Assembly (NCBI GenBank): GCA_964550345.1
Contig: CAZJYZ010000001.1
Span: forward strand, 1-64,000
Length of the DNA: 64,000 bases
Source: JAAEUB01 sp964550345
GTDB lineage: Bacteria > Pseudomonadota > Alphaproteobacteria > Rhodobacterales > Rhodobacteraceae
Direction: 5' to 3'
Below, piece by piece: positions 34,997-44,213 of this stretch. The notes under the pieces are model-generated. The model searched no databases. It had not been told where the DNA came from and was given only the letters and a program-made list of their open reading frames with translations. A program made the translations under genes and the position numbers. The first letter of the stretch is position 1, and each line of letters opens with the position of its first letter.

Positions 34997-35716
34997 TTAC
35001 ACGCCAATCCCATCTTCCAGCCGTTCATGGATAATCCCGGCCACACGCGCTAGGTCCATACCGGTTTTGCGCCCATTTTCGCGTGCCGAGGCCAAACCCG
35101 CCACCGCCGCCTCAAGATCTTTGTCGTGGGCAGAACGCGCGACACCACCGAGAAATTGCGCAATATAATCCAACTTTTTCCCACGTGGCGCGGCGTTGAT
35201 TACCTCAGCCATATGGCTCAGATCATCCTGTAGCGACATTGGGTCTGGCAAAATAGTATCGGTGGGTAAAACCCGGGGCGTGGTCGGGCCTTCACCTTGC
35301 GGCAGCTTCGCGAGCACAGCTTGCTGAAATGCCCCGAGGCTTTCAATCGGTTTGGCAAAAAACCCATCAGCACCGGCATCCATGGCCTTTTCACGGCAAT
35401 TATCGTCCCCGCTGATACCGAAAATCACTGCAACCCGTGGCGTTGCCTGATCAAGTTCCGCAATCAGGTCTGCCCCGCAGCCATCGGGCAGACCAAGATC
35501 AACGATCACAATGGACGGACGGTAAACGCTCAGATGTCTGTGGGCTGCTGCAAGGCTGTCGGCCCTACGTATGCGCGCGCCTGAACGCAGGCACAAAAGC
35601 CGGATCGCCTCGGAAGCAAAACGGCTGTCTTCTACAACCAGAGCAGTCATCCCCAGAAAAGGGCGCCCGGGGTCTGGCGCCCGCTGCAGACTGAACATCT
35701 CCAGATCATCGGCCAT
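34997..35716 (-). CDS. Orphan response regulator with receiver domain
   Basis: A 239-residue protein. Residues about 22-138 form a CheY-like receiver: acidic pair Glu29-Asp30, phospho-acceptor Asp73 (VIVDLGLPDG), Ser102 and Lys122 (FFAKPIES). The C-terminal 100 residues are helical and resemble no DNA-binding output domain that I know; they may be a histidine-phosphotransfer-like or dimerising helix bundle. No sensor kinase is adjacent, so the partner is unknown. The start is ATG 35716 with GGAAAGGAGAA just upstream. It is divergent from the methylmalonyl-CoA epimerase gene. Confidence 0.85.
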   Translation of the reverse strand: MADDLEMFSLQRAPDPGRPFLGMTALVVEDSRFASEAIRLLCLRSGARIRRADSLAAAHRHLSVYRPSIVIVDLGLPDGCGADLIAELDQATPRVAVIFGISGDDNCREKAMDAGADGFFAKPIESLGAFQQAVLAKLPQGEGPTTPRVLPTDTILPDPMSLQDDLSHMAEVINAAPRGKKLDYIAQFLGGVARSAHDKDLEAAVAGLASARENGRKTGMDLARVAGIIHERLEDGIGV

Positions 35717-35860
35717 ATTATTCTCCTTTCCCTGGCAATGACTAAAAACCCTAAATCTGAATACCGCGTTAACGATGTGTCATATTCTTTCCAAAGCTCG
35801 GGACTTGCCCCTGAACCAAGGGCGTCGCATAAGACAGCGGAAACCTGTGAGGACTATTTG

Positions 35861-36265
35861 ATGATCGGACGCCTGAACCATGTTGCCATCGCGGTTCCAG
35901 ATCTGGACGCGGCGGTCGCCCTGTATCGTGACACGTTGGGTGCCGATGTAGGCGCACCGCAGGACGAGCCCGATCACGGTGTCACGGTCGTATTCATCAC
36001 CTTGCCCAACACAAAGGTCGAGCTGCTGTTTCCGCTGGGAGAAGACAGCCCGATCACTGGCTTTCTCGCCAAGAACCCGAACGGCGGCATCCATCACATA
36101 TGCTATGAGGTAGAGGACATTCTGGCCGCTCGTGACAAGCTGAAAGCTGATGGCGCGCGCGTGTTGGGAAATGGCGAGCCCAAGATCGGCGCGCATGGTA
36201 AACCCGTCCTGTTCCTTCATCCCAAGGATTTCACCGGAACACTGGTAGAACTGGAGCAAGTCTGA
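35861..36265 (+). CDS. mce: Methylmalonyl-CoA epimerase
   Basis: A 134-residue VOC-fold enzyme that interconverts (S)- and (R)-methylmalonyl-CoA in propionyl-CoA breakdown. The usual landmarks are present: LNHVAIAVPDLDAAV with the metal ligand His7, GGIHHICYEVEDI with the second His, and the terminal TLVELEQV with the Glu ligand. The length is normal for the family. GAGG lies about nine bases before the ATG at 35861; a longer reading to 35738 has no family similarity. Its TGA overlaps the ATG of the DUF1467 gene (TGATG). The mutase and propionyl-CoA carboxylase genes are not in the window. Confidence 0.92.
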   Translation: MIGRLNHVAIAVPDLDAAVALYRDTLGADVGAPQDEPDHGVTVVFITLPNTKVELLFPLGEDSPITGFLAKNPNGGIHHICYEVEDILAARDKLKADGARVLGNGEPKIGAHGKPVLFLHPKDFTGTLVELEQV

Positions 36266-36546
36266 TGACCCCAACAGCTGTATTGGTTGTCTTCGCAGTC
36301 CTGTGGTTTCTGGTCATGTTCGTGACCCTGCAAATTACCGCCCGTACCCAAGACGAAGAAGGCAAGGTTGTACCCGGCACGCATGCAGGTGCCCCCGCCA
36401 ATTTCAGAATTAAGCGCACGATGCTGATCGTCACGCTGATCACCATTGTGCTTTGGGCGATTATTTGCGGTATCATCATTTTTAATGTCATCACACTGGA
36501 TGACATTGACTGGTTCAACCGGATGGATAACGCCGCGGGGCAGTAG
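36265..36546 (+). CDS. DUF1467 family membrane protein
   Basis: A 93-residue protein with two membrane spans (about 4-24 and 51-75) joined by a charged loop (ITARTQDEEGKVVPGTHAGAP in parts). The family is restricted to alphaproteobacteria, is often found directly after methylmalonyl-CoA epimerase, and has no known function. Its ATG overlaps the epimerase stop, so the two are translated together. A strong inverted repeat follows ten bases after the stop. Confidence 0.87.
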   Translation: MTPTAVLVVFAVLWFLVMFVTLQITARTQDEEGKVVPGTHAGAPANFRIKRTMLIVTLITIVLWAIICGIIIFNVITLDDIDWFNRMDNAAGQ

Positions 36547-36555
36547 ACCGACGCC

Positions 36556-36581
36556 GCGCAAAACGCGACAGCGTTTTGCGC
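36556..36581. terminator. Perfect inverted repeat between convergent genes
   Basis: GCGCAAAACGC-GACA-GCGTTTTGCGC is a perfect 11-bp stem with a four-base loop between DUF1467 and the CysZ-like gene. The T run is inside the stem rather than after it. The GC-rich bases that follow to about 36635 resemble a second class of intergenic repeat seen in Rhodobacterales. It probably serves as a terminator in both directions. Confidence 0.6.
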
Positions 36582-36633
36582 CCGGCCCAACCGGACGAGC
36601 GCCCCGTCAGGGGCCGATGGCGGGCGGGAGCCC

Positions 36634-37323
36634 CTATTCTCCGTTCAATCTGTGAAACATATGGGTGAAAGTGGCGACCCCAATTATCGGAATGATCAGA
36701 TTCACCAGCGGCACGGAAAGCGGAATGGCCATCAGGGTTCCGGCAACCCAGACCTGGGCCGCATGGCGCCGCCTAAGCCGGGTTGCCCCCGTACGACCCA
36801 AACGACGCATCGCGACCATCTGAAAATACTCCCGGCCCAGCAGATACCCGTTCACCAGCCAAAACAATACCGGTGCGAAGGGCCCAACAAAGAAAAACAA
36901 CAGCAGCGCCAGCAGGTTCACCGCCACCAACACGCCGAAAAAGTTCACGGAATCACGTAAGGTCTCATAGATGCTTGGAGGGGTCGCATCCGGCAAATGC
37001 GGGTAATGCATGTCCTCAACCGCATCGGCAACGTCCTCAAGGTAAAACCCGGTAAAAGCCGAGGCGACAGGCACCATCAGGAAAACTGATAAAAACAGCA
37101 TTAGACCAAAGGCAGCCCATGACAAAAAGTCGCCAACCCAGTCAACCTCGCCCAGCCAGGGCATGTCGACATTATCCGGCACCAGCCAACCCACTGTCCA
37201 CGCAAACAGCACCGACATAACGGCAAGCAGGATGATGGTCAGCCCGACCCCCAGGATCAACACTTTGCGAAAACGGCTGTCAGTCATCTGGCCGACGGCA
37301 CGAAAGAAATCGGAAAACATCAT
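36634..37323 (-). CDS. EI24 domain (CysZ-like) membrane protein
   Basis: A 229-residue protein with about four to six membrane spans. It matches the EI24/CysZ family (FSDFFRAVGQMTDSRFRKVL at the start in parts, FYLEDVADAVEDMHYP, LPDATPPSIYETLRDSV, YLLGREYFQMVAMRRLGR). E. coli CysZ moves sulfate; alphaproteobacterial members are less certain and no cys genes are nearby. I chose the ATG at 37323, which overlaps the nitroreductase stop as ATGA. Convergent with DUF1467 across the perfect inverted repeat. Confidence 0.82.
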   Translation of the reverse strand: MMFSDFFRAVGQMTDSRFRKVLILGVGLTIILLAVMSVLFAWTVGWLVPDNVDMPWLGEVDWVGDFLSWAAFGLMLFLSVFLMVPVASAFTGFYLEDVADAVEDMHYPHLPDATPPSIYETLRDSVNFFGVLVAVNLLALLLFFFVGPFAPVLFWLVNGYLLGREYFQMVAMRRLGRTGATRLRRRHAAQVWVAGTLMAIPLSVPLVNLIIPIIGVATFTHMFHRLNGE

Positions 37324-37898
37324 GACGACACCCATTGTGTTTTTGCGCCCATATCCGGGCGTGGGCGTTCCGGCGGCACCCGGCTGGCGGTTCCAACCGG
37401 GAAATACCCGGCAACACTTTCGTGCGCCTCCAGCCCCAGCCCTTTGCTCAAAAATGCCCGGTCATGCATGGCCCAGCCTGTCAGCCAGTTTGCGCCCCAG
37501 CCAGAAGCCAGTGCGGCATTGAGGAAAGCCAGGCACACCGCCCCGGCGCTCAACACCTGCTCGCTCTCCGGCACTTTTTCCGAAGCAACCGGTGCTGACA
37601 CCACGACAACCGCAAGATGGGCATCACTGAACTGAGAGATCACCTTGGTCGCTTTGTCGGCAGGAATATTCAGTGGCTCTGCGCGTGTTCGCGCCAGACC
37701 CCCAAGGCGCAGCAAGGCATCCCTCTCCAACACGATAAAACGCCATGGCTCCAACTTGCCATGGTCGGGCGAGCGCGCGGCAGCTTTCAACATGAGCTCC
37801 AGATCAGCCCTGTCCGGCACCGGCAGGCCAAGCGTCTTACCCGGCCGCGAGCGGCGGGTCAGTAAAAATTCAAGTGCTTGCGGATTGGCGTCTGACAT
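37320..37898 (-). CDS. Nitroreductase family protein (YdjA-like)
   Basis: A 192-residue FMN-dependent nitroreductase-like protein of the short YdjA/TdsD type. Typical segments are LTRRSRPGKTL at the FMN phosphate site, AARSPDHGKLEPWRFIVL, and GLGLEAHESVAGYFPVG near the end. These enzymes reduce nitro-aromatics or quinones with NAD(P)H, but natural substrates are mostly unknown. It is co-translated with the CysZ-like gene through a four-base overlap. The upstream gap to 37984 shows no clear box. Confidence 0.85.
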   Translation of the reverse strand: MSDANPQALEFLLTRRSRPGKTLGLPVPDRADLELMLKAAARSPDHGKLEPWRFIVLERDALLRLGGLARTRAEPLNIPADKATKVISQFSDAHLAVVVVSAPVASEKVPESEQVLSAGAVCLAFLNAALASGWGANWLTGWAMHDRAFLSKGLGLEAHESVAGYFPVGTASRVPPERPRPDMGAKTQWVSS

Positions 37899-37984
37899 TT
37901 ACATTCCTCTGGCTATGCGGGTTACAATTGGTCAGATATCACCCGTAATTCAAGTGGCGTGACTGCAAGGAACCGCAACGTAAA

Positions 37985-39118
37985 CTAGCTGCGGTATTTC
38001 CTGAGATACATGCGCTCAAACAGCCGTTTCGCCCAATGACCAAAGATCGAGAAAGGCATGAAAAAGGTCCGCGATCCGCGCCGGTAGACCAATATCCCGC
38101 TTTCCAGTGTGTCGACGATACAGATCAGTTCAGCCTTGAACTTATGGCTCGGCGCCTTGCCCAAGATTTCATCCAGAATATTCGCCACCGCAGCCTCGGC
38201 CTGCAGATCGGCCTGATGCGCTTGCTTGGCCAGCCAGTCGGGACCGGGGAACGACCCGGTATCACCGACCACATAGGTCTGCTGCCAGCCCTCGACCCGG
38301 CACATGGCGTCGCCTTGCACGAACCCACCGGGTGAGCGTGGCAGATCGGTATTGTCCAGCCACAAAGGCCCGGTCAGGCCCGGCATCATCAGCACCAGAT
38401 CGGCCGGGATCTCTTCGCGTTCGGTGACCACCTTATCGGCCTCAATGCGGATCGGCTTGGCCCCAAGATGGGTGGCAATACCCTTACTTTTCATATGCTT
38501 GAGCAAGCCCACCACGGCCTTCTCTCCCAGTCTGATGCCGGGCTTTTCTGCGCCATTAAAAAACACCATATTGAACTTGTCGCGCCGCCCCTGACGGCGC
38601 AGCATGGTCTCAATACCAAAGAGGAACTCAAACATCGGCCCGCCACGTACCGCTTTGGGCTCTTTCGGATTGGTGCCAAAACCAACCGCAATCGTGCCGC
38701 CATCCATGGCGTTGATCCGGTCGTGAATTTTCTGGCCAAAATCAGGCCCCTGACAGGGGATAATCGCGTGTTCTTTGATGCCCGGCAGTTTTTGGATATA
38801 GCGCCCGCCGGTGGCGATGATCAGGAAATCATTCGTTAGCGTCTCGCGGTCGGTTTCAACCTTGCGCCCGCCCTCGCTGACATTCACAACTGATCCTTCA
38901 TGCCAGACGACATTTTCCCGCGCGAAAAACTTTTCAAGGTCAACGTCGATATCCTTGGCATTGCGCAGGCCCGCCGGCATCCAGATCAGAGAAGGCAGAT
39001 AGGTCAGGTGATTGCCCGGCGAGACCACGGTGATCTGCGCATTCACCTTTGATTTGCGAATTTCGCGCACCGCAGTAAGTGCTCCGAAACCACTGCCCAA
39101 TATCATGATATGCGTCAT
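37985..39118 (-). CDS. Sulfide:quinone-reductase-like flavoprotein
   Basis: A 377-residue FAD-dependent oxidoreductase. The N-terminal dinucleotide motif is MILGSGFGALTA (about 5-16) and the second is DFLIIATGGRYI; VVGDTGSFPGPDWLAKQAHQAD in parts is the FAD-binding C-terminal motif. The overall pattern and a Cys in IIPCQGP (Cys121) match sulfide:quinone reductases or flavocytochrome c sulfide dehydrogenases, but I see only Cys121, Cys273 and Cys342 rather than the classical catalytic set, so sulfide oxidation is uncertain. The last 30 residues are basic and aromatic, as in membrane-associated NDH-2/SQR enzymes. Start ATG 39118 follows a purine-rich site. Confidence 0.75.
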   Translation of the reverse strand: MTHIMILGSGFGALTAVREIRKSKVNAQITVVSPGNHLTYLPSLIWMPAGLRNAKDIDVDLEKFFARENVVWHEGSVVNVSEGGRKVETDRETLTNDFLIIATGGRYIQKLPGIKEHAIIPCQGPDFGQKIHDRINAMDGGTIAVGFGTNPKEPKAVRGGPMFEFLFGIETMLRRQGRRDKFNMVFFNGAEKPGIRLGEKAVVGLLKHMKSKGIATHLGAKPIRIEADKVVTEREEIPADLVLMMPGLTGPLWLDNTDLPRSPGGFVQGDAMCRVEGWQQTYVVGDTGSFPGPDWLAKQAHQADLQAEAAVANILDEILGKAPSHKFKAELICIVDTLESGILVYRRGSRTFFMPFSIFGHWAKRLFERMYLRKYRS

Positions 39119-39209
39119 TTTCCGTCTCTCCCCCCTGAGATACGCCAGCACCGCTTAGACTTAACTCTAGCTTCGTCCACTTCGTGGCACAAGTTTGCAA
39201 CCGGGAGCG

Positions 39210-40319
39210 CTACAGATCAAAGAAAGCCACCAATTCATCCAGATAGTTGGAATAGACTTTCTCCATCCTTGCCGAAGGCTGGCGCGTGGCGATGGTGTTT
39301 GCCATAGGGTCAGGTGCATGTGCTTTGGCGTCTGACATGGCTTCCAGCACCGCATGGCCGCAGAACGGAACATAGGCCTCGCTGTAACCACCCTCATGCG
39401 CCATCATCAGGTGGCCTGTGCAGACCTCATCCGCCAATGCACGGGTCATTTTGGTCATTTCTCGGAAAGTGTCTGCCGAGGCCGACATGCGCCCCAGCGG
39501 GTCAAAAGCGGATGCATCAAAGCCGCAGGCAACGATGATCACATCCGGCTGAAAGGCGCGGATAGCAGGCAGGGCCAGACGCTCCATCACCTCCAGATAC
39601 GTTGCGTGGCCCGCGCCGGGAGGCAGCGGTATATTCATATTTGCCCCCTGCCCGGCACCGACACCACGATCTGCGGTGTCACCGGTATCAAGCGGGTAAT
39701 TATGTTCCTGATGGACGGAAATCGTCAGGACATCGGGATCTTCAAAAAATATCGCTTCGGTGCCGTTGCCATGATGCACGTCCCAGTCCAACACAGCAAA
39801 CCTGCCGGCCAGCCCTTCGGCTTGGGCCGCACGAATGGCAATGGCGATATTGGCCATGAGGCAAAAGCCATTTGGCCAATCCGGCAAGCAATGGTGCCCC
39901 GGTGGACGTGACAGGGCGTAGGCGTTGTTCAGATCGCCACGCAATACTGCAAACAGGGCTGCTTTCGATAGGCCAGCCGACAAAGCGGCAATTTCGTAAC
40001 CGCCTTTGCCAAATGGCGTTCGCAGGCCCAGATCACCGCCACCCGCATCAGACATAGCTTTGAACTCGTTCAGGAAATCCGGGGGATGGACGCGGGATAG
40101 GTCTTCAAAGCTGGCCTCTGGGGCCGAGCTGAGTGTAAGTTCATCGCTCAGCCCGGTCACATCCATCAGGTTCTTCAACCGCCGCTTGGTTTCCGGGCTT
40201 TCCGGCAAACCGCCAGCCGCAAGAGGCTGCACCAGATCACCCACTGGCAGGGTCAGAGCGTAATTTCCGCCTGAATGCCAAAAGCACCGCTCATCCCAAA
40301 AAAATCCTGTTTTTACCAT
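39210..40319 (-). CDS. Histone-deacetylase family amidohydrolase
   Basis: A 369-residue zinc hydrolase of the HDAC/acetylpolyamine-deacetylase family. The catalytic motifs are clear: RPPGHHC with the His pair, DWDVHHGNGTEAIFF with Asp and His zinc ligands, CGFDASAFDPLG with the second Asp, and EGGYSEAY near the end. Bacterial members deacetylate acetylpolyamines or other small amides. It lies in the same direction as the class V aminotransferase 165 bases upstream, separated by repeat copy C; whether they work together is not shown. The start is ATG 40319. Confidence 0.88.
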   Translation of the reverse strand: MVKTGFFWDERCFWHSGGNYALTLPVGDLVQPLAAGGLPESPETKRRLKNLMDVTGLSDELTLSSAPEASFEDLSRVHPPDFLNEFKAMSDAGGGDLGLRTPFGKGGYEIAALSAGLSKAALFAVLRGDLNNAYALSRPPGHHCLPDWPNGFCLMANIAIAIRAAQAEGLAGRFAVLDWDVHHGNGTEAIFFEDPDVLTISVHQEHNYPLDTGDTADRGVGAGQGANMNIPLPPGAGHATYLEVMERLALPAIRAFQPDVIIVACGFDASAFDPLGRMSASADTFREMTKMTRALADEVCTGHLMMAHEGGYSEAYVPFCGHAVLEAMSDAKAHAPDPMANTIATRQPSARMEKVYSNYLDELVAFFDL

Positions 40320-40401
40320 GGCCCCTCCGATCCCGGTCAGACTGTCTTGGAGCGTGTCGTTAGTCCAGCCGAAAAAGAGTGTGAAGCGGGGCAGGCGCGG
40401 A

Positions 40402-40476
40402 CGGGGGCCAGCCCCCGAGGTTCAGAATGCTGACATTCTGAACCACCCCCGGAGGTATTTAGGCCAAGATGAAGAG
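40402..40476 (+). repeat. Intergenic repeat copy C with two hairpins
   Basis: CGGGGGC-CA-GCCCCCG (40402-40417) and GGTTCAGAATG-CTGA-CATTCTGAACC (40419-40444) are perfect inverted repeats. They are followed by CCCCCGGAGGTATTTAGG and CCAAGATGAAGAG (40446-40476), the core shared with copies A, B and D. Here the core points away from both neighbouring minus-strand genes, so it does not serve as a ribosome site. The hairpins may end the aminotransferase transcript. Confidence 0.7.
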
Positions 40477-40484
40477 GAAGGTGA

Positions 40485-41765
40485 TCAGCTGTCTTCGGTG
40501 ATTTCGCGCATGGCGGTCAGGAAGGTGGCGACTTCGCTTTCACTATTATAATGGCACAGCGAAACACGGGTGCAGCCGTCAAGACCGAGAGGCTCCAGTA
40601 CTGAGCCGGAATAATGGTCGGCCTTGCGGCTATGTGTGGTTATGCCATGGGCGTTCAGTGCGGCCACAACTTCAGGCGCGGTTTTGCCAGTGACCGTCAG
40701 CGATACCAGACCTTCGCGGGCGGGGTTATCGACACCGCCTAATATCGTCACCCCTTGCATGGCGCTGAGGCCCGGCAGGTTGCCTGTGCCGTGCAGCATG
40801 GCATCAGTCAGGGTTTTTTCGTGTTCGTGAATGGCGTCGCCTGCAGCTTCCAGCCTTGTGCGGCGATCCGCGCTGGTGCTGAAATGCCCCCCAAGCCAGT
40901 CGAGATACTCTACTACCTTAGAAAAATTCGCGTATGCACCGGCATCACGCGTGCCCAGCTCCCACCGCTCGGTCGGGCCGCCGATCAACAGGTCATGGGG
41001 CATAGCTTCAAGTCGTGGGGACAGCCATGCCAGACCGTAACCGTGACGTGAGAACACCTTGTAAGGCGACACCGCATAGCCGTCGATGCCGCCTGCGGGA
41101 CCGGCCAAAGCGTCGATGTCGATCGCTCCGTGGGCGGCATGCTGAATGCCATCAACAATGATCAGGCAATCAGGGGCGATGGCACGTATGCCAGCGACGA
41201 TCCCGGCCACATCAATAGCCATGCCGGTCACTGGCGAGGTGTGCAGGATAGTCGCCACCCGTGTGTCAGGTGTTGTAGCCGCGGCGTAGGCGTCGGGCGA
41301 GACGGTGCCGCTGGCGTCATCATGGGCCACCACAACATGCGCGCGTCCGGTATTCTCCGCCCAGATTTCAGCGGCCGAGCGCGTGGCCGGATGTTCAATG
41401 CTTGATGAGAGGACCTGCCCACCTTCCGGCGCCCCAAGGCACGCGGCGCGGATCAATCTGAAAAGCAGCTCGGTGCCGCTTTCACCAATAGTGATTTGCC
41501 CCATGCTGGCGCCAAGGAACTCCAGCGCATCGGCGCGGCCCTGTTCGATGACCTGCATCAACGCCTGAGAAGCCGCATTGTCACGCCCTTGGTTGTCCGG
41601 CACGGCGGCGTGAAAGGCCGAGGCCTCGACCACGGAATTGAGGGTCAGAGCACCACCTGCATTTTCAAAGAAAATACGCTCGCCCTGATAGGGGCAGCTA
41701 TCTACATGCGCGAACCGGGCGCGTATGTCACCCAATATGTCGGCCAGTTTTGTCATCTGAGTCAT
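40485..41765 (-). CDS. Class V aminotransferase (cysteine-desulfurase-like)
   Basis: A 426-residue PLP enzyme of aminotransferase class V. Seen motifs are FFENAGGALT (about 32-41), SSSIEHPATRSAA, IIVDGIQHAAHGAIDIDAL in parts with the cofactor Asp, and SPYKVFSRHGYG with the PLP lysine. It resembles the SufS/CsdA fold, but the mobile catalytic-Cys loop is not recognisable, so true cysteine desulfurase activity is doubtful. No isc or suf genes are near. It begins 12 bases downstream of the PBP gene's direction and may share a transcript with it. Confidence 0.82.
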   Translation of the reverse strand: MTQMTKLADILGDIRARFAHVDSCPYQGERIFFENAGGALTLNSVVEASAFHAAVPDNQGRDNAASQALMQVIEQGRADALEFLGASMGQITIGESGTELLFRLIRAACLGAPEGGQVLSSSIEHPATRSAAEIWAENTGRAHVVVAHDDASGTVSPDAYAAATTPDTRVATILHTSPVTGMAIDVAGIVAGIRAIAPDCLIIVDGIQHAAHGAIDIDALAGPAGGIDGYAVSPYKVFSRHGYGLAWLSPRLEAMPHDLLIGGPTERWELGTRDAGAYANFSKVVEYLDWLGGHFSTSADRRTRLEAAGDAIHEHEKTLTDAMLHGTGNLPGLSAMQGVTILGGVDNPAREGLVSLTVTGKTAPEVVAALNAHGITTHSRKADHYSGSVLEPLGLDGCTRVSLCHYNSESEVATFLTAMREITEDS

Positions 41766-41777
41766 GTTTTACCTTGC

Positions 41778-43956
41778 TTAGTTTCCACCGCCCAGAATGG
41801 TGCGCAGGATGTTCAGGATAGGATCGTCATTCGGGTTAGCTCTACCCGGTACGGATTCAGGCGCGTCCGGAAGCGCTTCGTAAGAGGTTGGGCGGATCAT
41901 TGGCAAGGGGGTTGCGGGAAGGTCTGCATGCACCTGCGTCATGGCATGCTGCCAGATCTCAGCTGGCAAGCCGCCACCGGTNNNNNNNNNNAAGACCACC
42001 TCCGGTCACACCGGTGAGCGGTGTGTTATCGTCATACCCCATCCAGACGCCCGCAACATAATCGGCCGTGAACCCAAGGAACCACGCGTCACGTGCTGCC
42101 TGTGTGGTGCCGGTCTTACCAGCCACTTCGCGGTTTTCGAGGCGCGCGCGCCCGGCCGTGCCTTCGGCTACAACGCGGCTCATCATATAAACAAGTTGTT
42201 CGGCAGCCTGCGGGGTGATCACCCGTTCGCCGATGCCCCCTTGCTGCACCATCAGCGGAACCTCGTCGCCCTGCAGCCGCAGTTCGACCAATCCATAGGG
42301 CGTCACGGAGGAGCCGCCATTCAGGATACCGGCATAGGCGCCGGTCATCTCGATCAATGTGCTTTCAGACGCCCCGAGTGCGAGTGCCGGGCCTAGTGCC
42401 AGATCACTTTCGATACCAAACATTTCAGCGACGGTACGCACGTTATCGCGCCCCACCAGCTCGGAGATTTTCACAGCCGGGATATTCAGGCTGCGCATCA
42501 GGGCCTCGGTCAGGCTGACGCGGCCGTAATATTCGTTGGAATAATTGCGGGGGCACCATTCACCCGAACCGGGGATGTCCAGGCAGTAAGGCTCATCGAC
42601 AATCGCAGAATTGAAAGTATGACCCAGATCGAGCGCTGCGGCATAAACAAAGGGCTTGAAGGCAGACCCTGTCTGGCGGCTGGCCTGTGTAGCACGGTTA
42701 AAGGCACCAGTAACCCGAACCTGACGCCCGCCAACCATGGCGCGAACAGCCCCGTCTGCGGACATGATGACAATGGCCGCCTGCGCCTCAGAGCCCTCGC
42801 GGACCTTTTCTTCGAATACCCATGTGATCGCGGCTTCGGCAGCGGCCTGAATGTCCTGATCCAACGTGCTACGGATGATCACATCTTCGGTCGTGTCGCG
42901 GGTAAGGAAATCGGGACCGGACGCCATGATCCAGTCAGCGTAATACCCCCCGGCACGCGCTGCTGCCGCTGGGCTTAGGATTGCGGGCTCGGCCCAGGCC
43001 GCTTCGGCCTGCATCTCGCTCAGATAGCCCTGCTCAAACATCAGTTTGATCACGGTGGCCGCCCGGTCCTGACTGCGTTCAAGGTTATTGGTGGGCGCAT
43101 ACCGGGTCGGCGCGGTCAGGGCACCGGCTAGCATTGCCGCATCTGCCGGGCTGACCTCGGCTGCGGACTTACCGAAATACCGTTGGGCGGCTGCTTCAAA
43201 TCCATGGGCCCCAGCCCCCAAAAAGGCGCGGTTAAGGTAGATGGTTAAAATCTCGTCTTTTGAAAACTTAGCTTCCAAAGCCAAAGCAAAGACCGCTTCT
43301 TTAGCCTTGCGCCATAGCGACCCGCGGCGACAATCACGTTCGTATTCTGTTTCGGTCATCCCGGCGGTTGGGTCATAAGGAACACCAAGGCACAGAAGTT
43401 TTGCGACCTGCTGGGTTAGGGTTGAACCGCCATGGCCAGACAAGGGGCTGCGCCCTTCACTCATATTGATACGTATGGCCGAGGCAATACCGCGGGGCGA
43501 CAGGCCCCAGTGGCTGTAAAAACGCTTGTCTTCGGTGGCGACAACGGCGTTTTTCAGATGCGGGCTGACGCTGGAAGCGGTTACCGCGCCGCCAAATTGA
43601 TCTCCGCGCCAGGCATAAACCTCGCCGTAGCGATCCAGCATGGTTACTGACCCGCGCGCACGGGCATCCACCAACTCGTCAAGAGGCGGAAAGGTCGAGT
43701 AAAAGTAGAAGACTGCCAAAGCGGTGACCAGCGCCACCGCAGCGGCACCACGAATGGCAAAACGCCAGATCAGGCGAAACAGCCAACCGAAAAGACGTAG
43801 CGGAAAGGTAAGAACCCGGTGCAGACGCGATCTGGGCGGCGCCTTACGCCTGCGTGGCGTCGAGCGTTTTCGTGCCCTTTTTTTCGCCGCCGGTTTCGGA
43901 CGCGTATACCGCTTGTCCGCCACCAGAGGGGGGCGTTTTCTACCTGATCCACTCAT
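41778..43956 (-). CDS. Class A penicillin-binding protein 1A, interrupted by gap
   Basis: A bifunctional peptidoglycan synthase of about 725 residues, split by ten Ns at 41982-41991. A basic N-terminal tail (KRARKRSTPRRRK) precedes one membrane span (about 63-88). The glycosyltransferase domain shows EDKRFYSHWG and GGSTLTQQ; the transpeptidase domain shows TGSAFKPF with the acylated Ser, SLNIPAV, and KTGTTQAARDAWFLGF. TGGGL occurs on both sides of the Ns and the frames differ across them, which fits two contig ends that overlap in the true gene. The expected join is TGVTGGGLPAEIWQ. The C terminus (NILRTILGGGN) lies in the left piece. It is divergent from glnK. Confidence 0.88.
41982..41991. 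other. Assembly gap of ten Ns
   Basis: Ten Ns inside the PBP gene. The flanking reading frames do not match across this length, so ten is a nominal gap size and not a measured one. Confidence 0.9.
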
Positions 43957-44213
43957 GCCAACCCAGCCAGCCTGCTCTCGTTTTTTGCCAGACTACCTGT
44001 TCCAGACGCGAATGTGGAGCCTCAAGCAGAGGTGCTTTTGGTTTTTATTGTGCCGCAAAAACAGGCATCGCCCAAAGATTCCCGCCCATTTTATGTTAGG
44101 TCTCATATTCTGACCTATTTTCAGGCTGCGATTCCTTGCCTGTCCTCACCACCATGCCTTTTGCTGGACGCGTACATGGAGCGGGTCATCCGCTATCAGC
44201 GAAAGGAACAGAT

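Noticed and set aside
44100..44213. Possible sigma-54 promoter before glnK (GGCTGCGATTCCTTGC)
   Set aside because: The GG and GC elements are 12 bases apart, not the 10 needed, so it does not fit the consensus.
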